Assembly: GCA_001695595.3 (NCBI GenBank)
Contig: MBPM02000206.1
Location: 1 to 64,000 of the forward strand
Length of the DNA: 64,000 nt
Source: Plasmopara viticola
Lineage: Eukaryota > Oomycota > Peronosporomycetes > Peronosporales > Peronosporaceae
Reading direction: 5' to 3'
Under the pieces are notes generated by a model, which worked only from the letters and a program-made list of their open reading frames with translations, did no database searches and was not told the origin of the DNA. Positions 10,269 through 23,884 of this stretch are shown piece by piece (position 1 is the stretch's first letter; every line of letters begins with the position of its first letter). The translations under genes and the position numbers were made by a program.

Positions 10269-13200
10269 ATGAGCTGGGAGCCACCACTCGACAGCGACAC
10301 GGAGCGCGACGACGGCGACCTCGGCCTCGCTCCTGGCTCTGCTGTCTCTCAAGAAGATGCGTGGGCTGTCATTTCGAGTTATTTCGAAGAGAAAGGACTC
10401 GTGCGGCAACAGCTCGACTCGTTCGACGAGTTTATCCAAAACACCATGCAAGAGCTCGTGGACGACTCGCGTTCGATTCGAATCAATCCCGAGGCCCAGT
10501 ATGCTCCGGGTCAAGCCAAAGCCAATACCGATACGATCTACAATATCTCGTTTGGGCAAATCTACTTGTCCAAGCCAACGATGACGGAAGCCGACGGCTC
10601 GACGAGCGTCATGTTTCCCCACGAAGCGCGGTTACGCAATCTCACGTACTCGGCACCACTGTACGTGGACGTCGTGTGTGAAAAGTACCAAGCGCCTTCG
10701 TCGGGGCCAGCGAACCTCGACGATATGGACCCGTACGACCACGTCGAGACCCCAAAGGAATTCATTGGCATGGTCCCGATCATGCTGCGGTCCCAATATT
10801 GTGTGTTGACACACAAAACCGACAAAGAATTGACGGAGTTGAACGAATGCATTTATGACCAAGGGGGGTACTTTATCATTAATGGGAGTGAAAAAGTCTT
10901 GATTGCGCAAGAGCGCATGAGCAATAACCACGTGTATTGTTTCCGTAAGAACGCTGCGTCCAAGTACAGTTGGGTGTGTGAAACCCGGTCCCACGTCGAA
11001 CACGGCGTGCGGCCGACGAGTACCATGTACGTGCAAATGTACCAAAAAGGCGGTGGCAAAAGTGCCATCACGGGCAATCAAATCCGGGCCGTCATTCCCT
11101 ACATTCGGCAAGACATTCCCGTCGTCATTATCTTTCGGGCGCTTGGCTTTGTGGCCGATCGCGAAATCTTGGAACACATTTGCTACGACTTTTCCGACGC
11201 CGAGCTCATGGAACGGTTCAAATCGTCGTTGGAAGAAGCGTTTGTGATCCAAGAACAGGAAGTCGCGCTGGATTTCATTGGCCGACGGGGCAGTGCCATC
11301 AATGTGAGCAAAGCCGATCGGATTCGCTATGCTCAAGATATTTTACAAAAGGAGATGCTGCCCCACGTCGGTGTCGAAGACCATAACGAGACGAAAAAAG
11401 CGTATTTCTTGGGCTACGTTGTGCACAAACTCCTCATGTGTTCCCTCGGCCGCATTGGCGAAGACGATCGCGATCACTATGGTAACAAACGCCTCGATCT
11501 CGCTGGACCGCTGCTGGGCGGGTTGTTTCGGGTCTTGTTTAAGAAATTGACCAAAGACGTCAAGTCGTTCTTGCAAAAGTGCGTCGACAATGGCAAAGAC
11601 TTTAACTTGACGTTGGCCATTCGCTCGCGCACGATCACGAACGGGTTGCGCTATTCGCTCGCCACGGGCAATTGGGGCATGCAAAAGAGCGCGTCGAAAG
11701 CCGGCGTGTCGCAAGTCTTGAATCGATTGACGTACGCGTCGTCGCTGTCGCACTTGCGTCGACTGAATACGCCGTTGGGACGGGAAGGCAAGCAAGCGCA
11801 GCCGCGTCAATTGCACAATACGCATTGGGGCATGATTTGTCCGGCCGAGACGCCCGAGGGCCAAGCGGTGGGGCTGGTCAAGAATTTGGCCTTGATGGCG
11901 TACATTTCTGTCGGGTCACCGCAAGCGCCGATTCTGGAGTTCCTAGAAGAGTGGGCGACGGAGAATTTAGAAGAGATTAAACCACAGATCATTCCGCACT
12001 CGACCAAGATTTTCGTGAATGGCAATTGGGTCGGTGTGCATCGGGAACCGAACGAATTGATCCGGACGCTTCGATCGTTGCGTCGGTGTGTGGACATTGA
12101 TGCGGAAGTCTCGGTCATTCGCGATCTCATGAACAAGGAGCTTCGTATCTACACGGACGCTGGTCGAGTGTGTCGGCCACTGTTTATTGTCGAGGAGAAT
12201 CAATTGTTGCTCCAGAAGGAACAAGTCGTGAAGCTCCAGAACCACAAGATTACCAACTATCGCTGGCATAATTTACTGACGGATGGCGTCGTCGAGCTCA
12301 TTGATACGGAGGAAGAAGAAGTGTGTATGATTGCCATGGAGCCGAAAGACGTGGGCCTCGGTTCTCAGATCCACACGCATTGCGAGATCCATCCGTCCAT
12401 GATTCTCGGGATCTGTGCCAGTATCATCCCGTTTCCAGACCACAACCAATCGCCGCGTAACACGTACCAGTCGGCAATGGGGAAACAAGCGATGGGGATT
12501 TATTGCTCGAACTTTCGTGCGCGAATGGATACGATGGCCAATGTCTTGAACTATCCACAGAAACCGCTCGTGACGACGCGGGCGATGGAGTATCTGCATT
12601 TTCGAGAATTGCCGTCTGGGATCAATGCGATTGTCGGCATTGCGTCGTACACGGGGTACAACCAAGAAGATTCGTTGATTATGAACCAAAGTGCCATTGA
12701 TCGGGGTTTCTTTCGGTCGACGTTTTATCGGTGCTACATTGATCAAGAACGCAACAAGAGTCCTCATGGAGGTCCGGGGGGCGGGGCAGGAGGGGCGAAT
12801 TGTGAAGAATTTGAGAAACCGTCACGGGACAATTGTTTAGGATTGCGTCATGGGAGTTACCACAAGCTTGACAATGACGGACTTGTCGCGCCAGGAACGC
12901 GTGTGAGTGGCAATGATATCATCATTGGCAAGACGTCGCCGTTGCCCCTTTCGGAAGACTCGTCGTTGGAGCAACGTCACCAGAAGCGGGATGCGAGTAC
13001 TGCCTTGCGTTCGCATGAAAATGGCATCATTGACAGTGTCATGCTCACGACCAATGCCGACGGGTTCAAGTTTACCAAAGTCCGGTTTCGGAACATTCGG
13101 GTCCCGCAGATTGGGGACAAGTTTGCTTCGCGGCATGGGCAAAAGGGGACGATTGGCATGACGTACCGTCAAGAAGACATGCCGTTTACTGTCGAAGGCA

Positions 13201-13874
13201 TTACCCCGGACATTGTCGTGAACCCGCATGCGATTCCGTCTCGTATGACGGTGGGGCACTTGGTCGAGTGTCTCCTTGGAAAAGTGTCGTCGCAAACAGG
13301 TGACGAAGGCGATGCGACGCCGTTTACGGACGTGACGGTCCAAGCGATTGCCGATACGTTGCATAATTTAGGGTACCAGAAACATGGCAACGAAGTCTTG
13401 TACAGTGGGCACACTGGTCGGCGGCTGACTGCGCAGATTTTCATTGGTCCGACGTTTTACCAACGGCTGAAACACATGGTGGACGACAAGATCCATTCGC
13501 GCTCGCGTGGTCCCGTGACAATGTTGACGCGGCAACCGATGGAAGGGCGGGCTCGGGAAGGTGGCTTGCGAATGGGCGAGATGGAACGCGATTGCCTGAT
13601 TTCCCACGGCTCGGCCAACTTCCTCATGGATCGCCTCTTTGCCAACTCGGACGCCTATCGCGTCCACGTGTGCGATATCTGTGGCATTATTGCCATTGCG
13701 AACTTGCGCAAAATGACGTTCGAGTGCCGCACGTGCCGCAACAAGACGCAAATTTCCCAAGTGCACATTCCGTATTCGTGCAAATTGCTGTTTCAAGAAC
13801 TCATGGCCATGTCGATTGCCCCACGGTTGTTTACGCTTGGCAATCCGAACGGACCAAAGCTTTGTCCAGCGTAG
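10269..13874 (+). CDS. RPB2: RNA polymerase II second-largest subunit
   Basis: Uninterrupted single-exon gene of 1201 codons, a normal length for RPB2. I start it at ATG 10269 ([10 protein letters not shown]); the frame is open further upstream but that part is not conserved-looking. RPB2 forms, with RPB1, the catalytic cleft of Pol II in the nucleus. Recognisable blocks in order: [87 protein letters not shown], and a C-terminal zinc-binding segment with CDICG and CRTC pairs followed by [27 protein letters not shown] contains the active-site lysines of the family. [11 protein letters not shown] insertion near residue 840 is low complexity. The frame is intact throughout, in contrast to several other genes in the window. 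Confidence 0.98.
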   Translation: MSWEPPLDSDTERDDGDLGLAPGSAVSQEDAWAVISSYFEEKGLVRQQLDSFDEFIQNTMQELVDDSRSIRINPEAQYAPGQAKANTDTIYNISFGQIYLSKPTMTEADGSTSVMFPHEARLRNLTYSAPLYVDVVCEKYQAPSSGPANLDDMDPYDHVETPKEFIGMVPIMLRSQYCVLTHKTDKELTELNECIYDQGGYFIINGSEKVLIAQERMSNNHVYCFRKNAASKYSWVCETRSHVEHGVRPTSTMYVQMYQKGGGKSAITGNQIRAVIPYIRQDIPVVIIFRALGFVADREILEHICYDFSDAELMERFKSSLEEAFVIQEQEVALDFIGRRGSAINVSKADRIRYAQDILQKEMLPHVGVEDHNETKKAYFLGYVVHKLLMCSLGRIGEDDRDHYGNKRLDLAGPLLGGLFRVLFKKLTKDVKSFLQKCVDNGKDFNLTLAIRSRTITNGLRYSLATGNWGMQKSASKAGVSQVLNRLTYASSLSHLRRLNTPLGREGKQAQPRQLHNTHWGMICPAETPEGQAVGLVKNLALMAYISVGSPQAPILEFLEEWATENLEEIKPQIIPHSTKIFVNGNWVGVHREPNELIRTLRSLRRCVDIDAEVSVIRDLMNKELRIYTDAGRVCRPLFIVEENQLLLQKEQVVKLQNHKITNYRWHNLLTDGVVELIDTEEEEVCMIAMEPKDVGLGSQIHTHCEIHPSMILGICASIIPFPDHNQSPRNTYQSAMGKQAMGIYCSNFRARMDTMANVLNYPQKPLVTTRAMEYLHFRELPSGINAIVGIASYTGYNQEDSLIMNQSAIDRGFFRSTFYRCYIDQERNKSPHGGPGGGAGGANCEEFEKPSRDNCLGLRHGSYHKLDNDGLVAPGTRVSGNDIIIGKTSPLPLSEDSSLEQRHQKRDASTALRSHENGIIDSVMLTTNADGFKFTKVRFRNIRVPQIGDKFASRHGQKGTIGMTYRQEDMPFTVEGITPDIVVNPHAIPSRMTVGHLVECLLGKVSSQTGDEGDATPFTDVTVQAIADTLHNLGYQKHGNEVLYSGHTGRRLTAQIFIGPTFYQRLKHMVDDKIHSRSRGPVTMLTRQPMEGRAREGGLRMGEMERDCLISHGSANFLMDRLFANSDAYRVHVCDICGIIAIANLRKMTFECRTCRNKTQISQVHIPYSCKLLFQELMAMSIAPRLFTLGNPNGPKLCPA

Positions 13875-16800
13875 GAGAGTGATAGGACGCGAGAAATAAA
13901 GTACTGGCTTTTGGCAAGGTTTTGTGCGCGGTTTTAGCTTGTAGTGGCGTTGCAATCATGTCATGAGCTCTGTTTGTCGCTTTTTTAGGGAGGCGAGTGT
14001 TATAGTTAAGCTATGGTGTGTACTGAATGCTTGGTGAAGGAGCTGGATGACGGCAGAGTGTAATGGACATGATGATGGAAGACGCATGAGCTGATTATAG
14101 TTGATCGAAGAAATTTAGCAAGCTTAGAATAGTGAGAGATTGAGGAAGTAGAGGTGGCTGAGGTGACATTTAAAATATATGGAGAGCATCGTTTAATCCA
14201 TTCTATGGGCACGACAGCGCGGTTTCGTGACGGCCACAAGGACTGCACCATCTTCAGTGGTAGTACAAGGCATGGGTATGGCTTTTGAAAGGAGCGACAA
14301 CGTTAGCGTAGGAATTTTTGCGACTTTATAAGTGTAACTAGTGGTCTGGCAGCTGAAGCGCGATGAAGGTCTTGCAACTAAAGCGCGATGAAGAAGAGCA
14401 GACGATGGGAGCGATTTATACGAGAATGTTCCATTCTGCGCGGGCTACGATCGTGGTGATGCGCCGATGTAGAATAATGCGCTAGATCAATTATCTGTGC
14501 GATTGAGGGAATGGCTAAAAGCGAGTAAAATGCGGGGCAAGCGCATAGAGTAGGACGAGAAGCTACATCAACGGAAATGGCAAGGACAGCAATTTATGTT
14601 CCGTGCATTGGATTTTGTGGGGGCACAGGATATGCACGACGAAGGTTGCCGACCTGCGACGGGATCACACAGCACCTTGCACTGAGGAGGCGTGCAAACG
14701 AATGCGCGATCTTTTAGGAAATGACAGCTCATTGTCCCTGGTCTCAAGGGGATTATCATATCAATATCGTGTTATGATCCCGCCTTGTTAGTACCCAGAA
14801 AAACTCTGTAACAAGCAAGGCGTTCTGATGTCCTCCGAATCCGCAAACCGGTGTAAACACCGATAGGGTTTCCAGGATCAACCGTTCTTTTTAGGCGTCT
14901 GTTAGGAAAGTCAGCTTGTACATTCAACATGGCTTCATATAACGGCCCAAGACATCAACTCACAATTCAAGGTCAACCTCTAATAAGAGTTGCTAATAAA
15001 GAAGTTGGAGACGATGAACTGTAAATGATGGCGTGATGATTTGATCTCGCTGCAATCTTGTTTGTGATTTCTGTGAGACGCCCCCGACAAAGGCTGTAAG
15101 CCCATTTGAATGAAAAGGAAAAGAGTGTTCACTCTTGAAAAATTAGACAAGACCAAATCTCCAAGGATACCGCGTACGGCGGCTAGTCTAGCATTACAGC
15201 ACTGTTAAATCTGTGATGACACCTAGTCGTTTGAATGCCCTTGTGACGATTAAATGTCGAGTCACACAATCGTTTGAACGTCACGCGCTTCAACCTAGAC
15301 ATGATCAATAACTCGTCTTTAGTCGCTACAAAATAGAAAAGTCGGTGTCGAATGTTCATTTAGGTTCTTTACGGCAAGTTTCTGAATTTGTGCTTAAATA
15401 GATGAAATTCATCGGCTGCTTTGTTAGCATTCGAGCAACCCGAGTAAGGAAATTTCGTTTTGGCTTAGTCGATGCCTAATGTCTCTCAAGAAGTTGAAAA
15501 ACTAGCCAGCCATTTGCACAAGTACATTGCTGGCGATGTGGGTTTCGTAGAGACTTATGTATCATAACAGTAAGTGGTATTTACAGGGCCAGCACCGAGA
15601 TGTCATAAAGATAGCCCTCAGTCGGCATCTAGTAAGCTTTTTACAAAGCCGTCTCACGGTGTTTGCGATACTATTACATATTTCATGCGCTGCGCATTAC
15701 TGACCTGATAAAGACGAAGTAGGAGAGCAAGTATCCGAATTTGACTTAAGCAGCTTAGAGCTGCCGAACGAAATGACACCTTTCGTGACAAGAATTTCCT
15801 GCCATGGAGTACGCACTGGTCAATTACAAGTGATCCATTAGGCTCTTAGTTCTGTTTTATCTATACAGACCATGCATCCTTGTGGACGACAATCCACATG
15901 CTCTACATGTCCTCAAATAGCAATATGGCTGTCATTCGTCGTGAAACATGACTTCTGCGTTAAGCACGAGCCTTGTTGACTCAAGGTGTTTGCCGACTTG
16001 CTTCTGAGTAGGCACGATTATGAGCTGGTCCACATCAACAGTGTTGAAAGCTCTTCGGACTAACAGGCGTTTCAGATGCATGAAAGGGGTGCTAATTTGA
16101 GCCTTGAATGCGATTATCCATTGCAGGCGGTAATTTCAAAGTTGAGTCGGTATCTACTTAGCAGCGATTGCAGTTCCATCACTAAAAGTCTGCTTTTCTG
16201 AAGCGTGGATCTGTCAGATGCATTTCGAATCGTTGCCAAGCGATGTAGACCTAATGTACGATAAGCTTATTACCAATAGGGGTTGCTTTGATACGCAATC
16301 ATTATACTCGAGAGAAAACTTTTTTGTCTTTACTGCATATTGGTGGTCTTGCAAATCGAAGTGGATGGTCGATTATGCAAGGACCTGCGCGACTTTCGAG
16401 AAGCTGAGATCCGCAGTTTACACGTTTGCTTCTTTACTGAGCCTGTCAGTACGAGCAATCTCTTAAAAGTCCGTAAGCCTCGACTTTATCTTTTGCATGC
16501 TGGAAGTTAATGGCATTAATGGCATAGTCATGTTCGTGTGAAGCTTTAGTAAGCGGTGTGCTTGACACCTAGTTCAGCCTTTGTAACGATAAAACAAACG
16601 GCAAGGCTGACTATGAGTACAGTATACAAATGTCGTCCTTTTCTGGGCACAGCGATGTCGATTTGGGGCCCGCGAATTACCTTTTTTTGGTAAACGCTGT
16701 ATGAAGATTTGACAACTCGCCCCTTCATGCCTTCCACAGATCATCCCCGGACACTTAAATAGACGAATACAATCGGCTATGTGCTGGCGAGCACACTGCG

Positions 16801-19114
16801 CACTAGAGCGCTGAGTTTCAACATTTGTGAGTCAACAAGCTCTTTGATGATTGAAATTCCAACGTCTCGTATCTTAATTTGCTTCTTTACGAGAACAATC
16901 ATTTAACTTTGCAAAAAGTCGGCTGAATCTAATCAGGAGGGCAAGTAATGCAATCGCATCCGCCCAAGATGAACGCAAAAAGGTTTATAATTATTACATG
17001 AGAGAACATTTAGTTGTAATTACTATAGGTGATTAAGTATTCCCAGATATAAAAAAAAGCTATCGCTAACAATGTTTAGTTTGTTCTTTCAAAAAAAATC
17101 TCTATCGAACCTTCAAAGGCCATAAACATCACAGGTCGGTGTGTACCGTCAAACTTTTCAAGACGATCTCAACGCACCCATGATTTAATGTGGGGCGTCT
17201 TAGGGTTCCGACGCCCGACTTCATTGGTATGGCGAGTATACGCTTAATAATGGTGCTTTAGCCACCACCATGTTGTCCATTAGACTATGAGGCCGCGTAT
17301 CGATAAGGTTTCATAGTTGAACAACCAACCAAGTCCGGACATGCCTACGAAAGAAAACGACTCTTCGATGCAGTTTGGAGACCTCGCACTAAGATGAACG
17401 GCAATCGATGCAGCCGCAAAGATTATCGATCTCAAGGTCAAAGATTTTTACCTCTTATCTAAGAACGTCAAGTGTTCGACGTCGCCTCGAAACCTTTTGG
17501 TCACCAGGGACGACAGCGAAAGCAATCTCAAGAGCATACAAATAGTCGTGCATGAGTCATGAAGATGAAGTAAGACTAATAAAAAATTCGTCCTCCTTGA
17601 CCATTTATGCCTGTGGCAATTACTTGCAGAATGCATTGCAAAACAAAGGCGCTTTTACAAAGAGCATCTTGCAAAGTGGCATTGCTATCGAACTTAACCA
17701 GCGAAGCTGTTGGATTGGAACAAACGGCCATTGCAATCTAGAAATAACGCGAGCTGTGTAGTCTTTTGGCCGCACGTTCCATGTGCACGCCAAAATTTAC
17801 TCTTTCACCGCCTGCCTTGGCCTATGTTGAAGTCAAGACATATCGGAGGCTATATGTCTGCGATTCACAGCCAAAAAAAATATTCTACAAGGTGCCAAGC
17901 AGAGAAGTAGCTAAAGTTTTGGCTGGAGCATTCTGGAGATTGACCTAATCTTCAACAAGGCTCTCCAATTGAATCGTGTGATGCCTGTGCTGGAATGCAC
18001 CCATGAGTATCTTGCAGGTATCCTTACGACGTCAAGTGGAAGCCTTAAGTGAGAAATGATGCGGTGCTTAACGCACGCGCATTCGCCCTGGAACAATGAC
18101 TTCTTTTAAATATAGTTCCGCTCACAATAGCCACGCGAGGAGTGAACTCTGAAGAGTCATATTGTATATGACCATGGTGGGATGAACAATTTGGAAGATT
18201 CTCTTTTTTTTCATTGGACTCGTTGTCCAAAGAGTGAGTAGACCTCTCAAGAAATGGCGACTTGCATGATACCCAGCTGCCGATAGTGACATTGGCCACT
18301 GGACCCACCCGTGAAATGTACCGATGCTTGTCGTCTTTGACCTCATCCATTTTTGTCCTCGATTTTGGTGATTTTACTAACAAGATTACACCAAGTCACC
18401 CGAAAAGCATGGTTTTTGAATGGCCCTTTTCGCATGACTGACGAGTCTGACATAGTCTGATTCCTTCAGCGTATTTCCAGGTAATGAAGACGAGTTGACA
18501 GCATTCTGATTCGACTAAGACTTCTTGGTAGCGTTAGCAGAGGCGATTTATTGCCGAAATATTTGTTGTCTCTTTAATCAATCGATCGCCAAAGATGGAG
18601 GTGTCTACAAATTACCAGGCGAGGCATTAGGATAGGCACTTGTTTCCAACCACGGAAGAGTGGAAGACTTTTCCGGACTAGTTTATGTGTAGTGGTTGCT
18701 CTTGCAAACGAGTATGTTACATCTCTCTGCCCACGACATAATGACGTAATCTTTGTGGATACTTGCAGGCTTTTTTTAAGTGCAGTTTTTGCAGTCACAG
18801 TCTGTATAAAAGACGCAGCTTTAGGCATAGATGCCAATTTAAGTGCAGTGACTTCTGAAGAAGCTGTAACAATCTACTTCGGCTTACTCAGCCGACCAGC
18901 AGCCCTCTTTGCTAGCTATTCTTTTTCATATTTGTGATCAACCTTTTAGCTCCGTACAAGGGCTTCTCCGTAAATAAAAATAGTTTTTTCGTCAGCCAAT
19001 CAAAACACGTTGAAATCAATCAAAGATTGAAAACAAGGCCGGTATTATTATTGTTTGCTAGCACAAATTTCTAGCGGCCGAGCTGTATACAAAACGAGCC
19101 TCCTCTCCTCAGTT
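13875..19114. other. Gene-poor 5.2-kb stretch
   Basis: An AATAAA-like signal occurs just after the RPB2 stop (about 13893). The rest shows only short open frames in all phases. Some patches (for example 16200-16470 and 17550-17950, plus strand) have coding-like composition and could be decayed transposon sequence, but no retrotransposon motif (reverse transcriptase YVDD, integrase HHCC or RNase H) is visible. No tRNA, rRNA or other RNA gene was recognised. Confidence 0.5.
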
Positions 19115-20167
19115 CTAGTCGCTCTTCATCCTGTCCTTGACGTCGTTCGTTAGGTTGTGGCGCTTGACACGTGAGTACGCATTAATGTTATCGTCCATGA
19201 TGTAATCCACAATCACCTTGACCCACGAGTCGTGACTCGGGAGATGCTCGTAAAATTCAGGAGCCAAGGCACGCACCTCGTGCAACCGCGAGCCGGCAAT
19301 AAACGGAAAGTCGTGATGTTCATTGTGAAGCCCAACGTTAAACGTCAGACGGTTGAGGATGCCATAGTACGAATACGTTTCGTACCCGAGGATAAACTCG
19401 TAATGTTCGGCAATAAAGTGACCTGCGACAGGATGGATGCCGGCACCTAACCATGAACCCAAGAGTAGGTACATGAGTCCGGCAAATCCGCCGTAGACGT
19501 AAATGACGTAATCAAAGCTAAAGCAAATGACGAGATTCACAAAGTCCCAAAGGCCAGGCGTCTTGGGCTTCACGAAGAGCGGACGGAACGCGTAGAAAAA
19601 GACCTGAAAGACGACAAACAGAAACTTGGAGAATTTGTTCGTAAAGATTTTGGTCTCGAATTCCGAGGGGAGGTCCATATCCACGCCGTCTTCGCCTTGG
19701 TACCGATGGTGTTCAAGATGGTACCGCCGGAACGAAATGGACGAGGGTACACCCGTGGGCAAATTGGTCACAATACCCAGTAACCGATTGTAAAAGGGTT
19801 TTTTGAACCCCAGATTGTGCGAAATCTCGTGCATGGCCATCATCATGGCGTGGTTCGCGGTACCACTAATACAGTACACGAGGACGAGGTAGACTGGCCA
19901 CGACATGTCCCGAGCATGGAGTGCCAAGTACGTCTGCAATGCCACAGTGGCGACGACCACGTACTTGGTCTTCCAGCAGTGGCCAAACAGTTTCTTGACT
20001 TCCGGGTACTTGGCCATAATGAGTTTGCGACGCGTGGCATGCGGCTCGTCCGTGGGCGTCCAGTGGAAATCGTGCTGTGGCTCATACGCCTTGACAAATT
20101 GCGGCGTGGTCGCTCGCGGCTCCACGGGGGCCATGGGCGGCAAATTGCTCTTCTCCACCTTGCACAT
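19115..20167 (-). CDS. DES1: Sphingolipid delta-4 desaturase (DES1/DEGS type)
   Basis: An intact 350-residue single-exon gene of normal length for this family. It contains the three histidine boxes of membrane fatty-acid desaturases: HEISHN (113-118), HLEHHRYQG (from 150) and HNEHHDFPF (from 281), separated by hydrophobic segments. The N-terminal FHWTPTDEPHATRRKLIMAK block is characteristic of dihydroceramide delta-4 desaturases. The enzyme introduces the 4,5 trans double bond into dihydroceramide in the endoplasmic reticulum, giving ceramide, with a di-iron centre held by the histidines and electrons from cytochrome b5. There is no frame break and no intron. Confidence 0.95.
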   Translation of the reverse strand: MCKVEKSNLPPMAPVEPRATTPQFVKAYEPQHDFHWTPTDEPHATRRKLIMAKYPEVKKLFGHCWKTKYVVVATVALQTYLALHARDMSWPVYLVLVYCISGTANHAMMMAMHEISHNLGFKKPFYNRLLGIVTNLPTGVPSSISFRRYHLEHHRYQGEDGVDMDLPSEFETKIFTNKFSKFLFVVFQVFFYAFRPLFVKPKTPGLWDFVNLVICFSFDYVIYVYGGFAGLMYLLLGSWLGAGIHPVAGHFIAEHYEFILGYETYSYYGILNRLTFNVGLHNEHHDFPFIAGSRLHEVRALAPEFYEHLPSHDSWVKVIVDYIMDDNINAYSRVKRHNLTNDVKDRMKSD

Positions 20168-21791
20168 GGTCGGAACGGCTAGACTAGAGAAGATTTCGTG
20201 GTGCTGTTAGCGACGCCGGATTAGAAGTGGGTACTGGAAACTGACGATTAGAAATAGCTAGATCCGGTAAGTATACACCACGAGCGTATACGGGTATCGT
20301 ATATGAAATAAATTGCTCTGATTCGATGTATAAATCATTTCTCAACCTTCAAATTCAAAATTAAACCTACACCAGCGCACTTAATATCTGACTTTAAAGA
20401 CTAAAATAGGGTGTTCGCCCGCTGACACGTTACAGGCTTTTGAGTATAAATAGCCAGATCGGTACCGTATTTTTATATCTCATTTTCAAATAAAGCAGTT
20501 TTTACCTGTACGACGCCACAACGATTGGGAGATGAGTCAAGATTCTGGATCGGCATTAACCAGATTCTAGCGCACGTAAGCATGTCACAAAGCTCGATAA
20601 GAAATACCGGACAAAAAGAAATATAGGGTCTAAATGTGCAGAAGCTTTTGAATCAACTAGGATTTAGGCTTCTAGCGATGCAGAAGAATAAGGAAGATGA
20701 AGTTTTGTACCGATAAAGTGCAGCAATAACTTCAGAATTTGGTCGTGCTAGAAGAAGGATTGCAAGGCCTTTTGAGCTTTTAAAAACAGCTGGAGATTCG
20801 GTTGAGAGCAAGATTTGGAGAATCAGCGAGCGAAAAAAAGGCGGTCGCTCCAAGCAGCACAAACTTATCGCTAAACGCGCTAAAGCGCAATGTCAAATGG
20901 TTAAGCTGAAGGCATAGACTTGATGACGATTGCTATATTTCAAAGCAAGTGAGCTGCTCGTGGTATTAATCGGCGTTTTTACTACAACGAGCACAGTAAA
21001 TCGCAATTGGTGGATATCACTTATTTATAACCAATTAATTACGTCCTAAATTTAGTCGTCAAAAATTATGTTTTGGTTGTTCTGTCAATAGTGCAATTCA
21101 ACATAAGTTGCGTATTAGCTGCGCTCGATACGAATATAACGTCAGGCAATTTGATTCGAGTGCTTCTCTGTCGTTTCGTCCGTTTTGTAGCGAACGAAAG
21201 ATCAAATCGCTTAATGTCACCATCTCGACAGATTCCGGATAATCAGTCCCATACCTAACTGCAGCCATACTGTAATTTACTTTAAAATGATACCCATTTA
21301 TTTAGCTGCACACACTCAAATTTTAGCAGTCGGAATAAATCGCGGCTTTAATTGCACACGTAGCTTGCTGAGATGAAAGTAATAGTAAAGGAACTTCGGC
21401 TCGAGCTTAAATGACGAGGAAAAACGTTTTCGGTCAACACGGACCATTGGAACACTGGCCGAGTTTGCAGAAGCTAGATTTTCCGCCGTGCTACCAAAAG
21501 TTGTTATTGTTTTCGATTAATTGCTTGTTAATACCATCAGTGTGTGTGTTGTTCTTAACACTAAGGAGCTGGTTTGAGGGAAACTATAAGTAAACTTTCA
21601 ACGCCCAAAAGGCACTATGCGCGAGCAATGGATCTCTGTGCTTAATAATTATAAACGTTGACATCGGCCAACGTGGCCTCTCCACTCAAGTCTGAGTAGA
21701 GTAAGCTGATACGCTTTATTGTCCAAGTTAGTTCAACCGCTATTCTTTCGGATTATTTGAACCCATCATCTCCTAAACGATTTCTGCAAAT
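20168..21791. other. Intergenic, no gene seen
   Basis: AT-rich spacer between the divergent desaturase and S33-hydrolase genes. Only short frames with no recognisable content are present. The region near 20640-20890 is slightly coding-like on the plus strand but carries stops in every frame. Confidence 0.5.
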
Positions 21792-23884
21792 ATGGAAAAG
21801 GCGAACGACAATAGGATGCACAAAACCGACGACACTTACGAAACGGTGAGCTCAATGCACTTCCGCGGTATCACCTCCTTAGTGGGCGCAATCGCCCAAG
21901 CGTGGGGTACAACAATGGTGATGTCCATTAATGAGCTCAATGGATGGTACCCCTGTTCAGAATTCACCTTCAAAGACGAAGGAGAGACCAGTCATCAAGA
22001 TGCAGAATGTGCAGTATACACTGCCCCATTATGTTATCCAGGAATCTGTGCGACCCCACCGTCAATTGACTCTACTGTCGATATCTTCGTAAAGAGAATT
22101 GCTGCTGAATTGATGCTCAAAATGCGACGAACGTGTGGTTAATGCAAGGCGGTCCAGGTGCTTCGTCCTCAGCGAGTAAGTGCAAACTTTTGTCACACCT
22201 TGTACCACATTTAAATGCTGACTCTGGTTATTGTCATAGTGGAGTCGGCAATGGTCGAGATACACACGAGACTAGCTGGAACAGTGAACGTGTATACTAT
22301 GGATCACCGTGGAACTGGTCGCAGTACTCTCTTGGACTGTGTAGCAGCGCAGGTGACCACGACTGGCTCACCGCTTGGCAGCTCAATCAAAGTATCGGAA
22401 GTCCCTGCGTGTGCGCAAGCACTCGAGAAAAAGTACGGAAACCTCTCGTCTTTTTCCATGACAACAGCTGGAACAGACATGGCGACATTTATCGCCAATC
22501 ATACGAATGGAGCTGACACGATTGTATATGGCGTGAGTTACGGTACGGCATTAGTCGAACGTTTGATGCATTTGAATCCGCCCGCGGTGACGGGGTACGT
22601 CCTGGATGGAGTAGCTACGAGTTCGGGCACCGCGCAAGAGTACGAGTACTTTTCGACGTGGGACGTTGATTTTGACCAAATTGGCGACGCATTCTTCGAT
22701 TTGTGTGCAACACAAAGCGAGTGTCGTCCACGGTTTGCGTCCAATCTTGCAACAACGCTTCGGGACGTGATTACGCACTTTGATACTGACGCCGACGCAC
22801 CGTGTGCTGCACTGGTTAGCAGTGATAAGAACGAACCCGCGTCGTATGTTGTACGCCGATCTTTAGGAGCGCTCTTGCAAAATGCCAAGCTCCGGACATT
22901 AATTCCACCAATCGTGTACAGGTTACATCGCTGTGCATCCCGTGATGTTGATCTTTTGACGCACTTTTTTACCACTTTTAATCAATATGCCTCGTTGCCA
23001 AGCGAGGAGGATGCGTTCGAGTCGACTCTTCTCTATTATCTAATCGTCTTTTCTGAAATGTGGGAGCGACCTCAACCGCCCATCTCCCAGATGCTTGCAC
23101 GATTTACAGATGCGCTCATTTCGAACGGCGAAGCGTATCTCGATGCCCCTCAATACTGCGCTTTTTCGAAAGAAAAGTCGTCCGTGTGCGACCAGCTTCA
23201 GGTTGGAACGTATCATGCGAATGGCATTCTATACGAGCGGGACGAATATTGGAATCAAAGTGCTACGATTCAAGTAAAGCAAGTGTATTGCTTCTAAGCA
23301 GTAAATTAGACCCGCAAACCCCTCACAAATACGCCAAGTATCTGCTGCAAGTTTTAAATGGGAACAAAAAACTCGTCACTTTTAATTACGCTACCCATGG
23401 AACATTGTGGACGACACCAATGGACGATAAGGACGAGAGCGAGACGTGCGGGATGAAATTATTGCTGTCGTATGTGAGCAATAATGGCAATTTAAATCAA
23501 TTGGACGAATCCTGTGTGGATCAAATGCCTGCATTTAGTCTCAAGCCCCCGCTTGTGTACCAGTACTATTTCTTGAGCACCGAAGATGCTTATGATGGAC
23601 ATTATGACGAAAGTCTGGCTGCACGTGTCACATCGAGTTTTACGGGGTCTGATGCGATCAAGTCCGAGGCGATTGCTTCGTATAAAATGCCATTTATCGT
23701 GGTTTTTGTGCTCTTTATCGTGACCTTGGCGGCCGCGAATTACTTTGCGTATCGATGGTACCAGCTTAGAAACAAAGATTTGAGGAGTCGAGAGACAAAA
23801 GATTTGTCCGGGGACATTGAAAACCCACCTATCTCAGAAACGCAAGCGTCTATAGCACATGGAAATTCGGGTGAAGATCAATAA
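21792..23884 (+). CDS. Membrane-anchored serine hydrolase, peptidase S33 family (alpha/beta hydrolase); two frame breaks
   Basis: Family S33 (TAP-like) alpha/beta hydrolase. Seen in order: LMQGGPGASSS (oxyanion region), MDHRGTGRST, the nucleophile elbow GVSYGTALVERL, the acid block LSSKLDPQTPHKYA and the histidine block NYATHGTLWT. A C-terminal hydrophobic segment (FIVVFVLFIVTLAAANYFAY) is followed by a charged tail, so the enzyme is probably a type I membrane protein. The likely start is 21792 or an internal ATG about 66 nt on, which begins a hydrophobic stretch that could be a signal sequence. One good intron is present: 22176-22239 (64 nt, GTAAGT, CTGAC, CATAG). Two frame changes remain, near 22120 (AAAATG run) and near 23275. 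Each fits one missing base. The second could alternatively be a 65-nt intron, but that would remove residues that look conserved. Confidence 0.82.

Noticed and set aside
10562..13955. Several open frames of 90-234 codons antisense to RPB2
   Set aside because: They are shadows of a highly conserved GC-rich coding sequence and have no domain of their own.
16200..18000. Possible copia-type polyprotein on the plus strand
   Set aside because: No reverse transcriptase, integrase or protease motif could be found in any frame.
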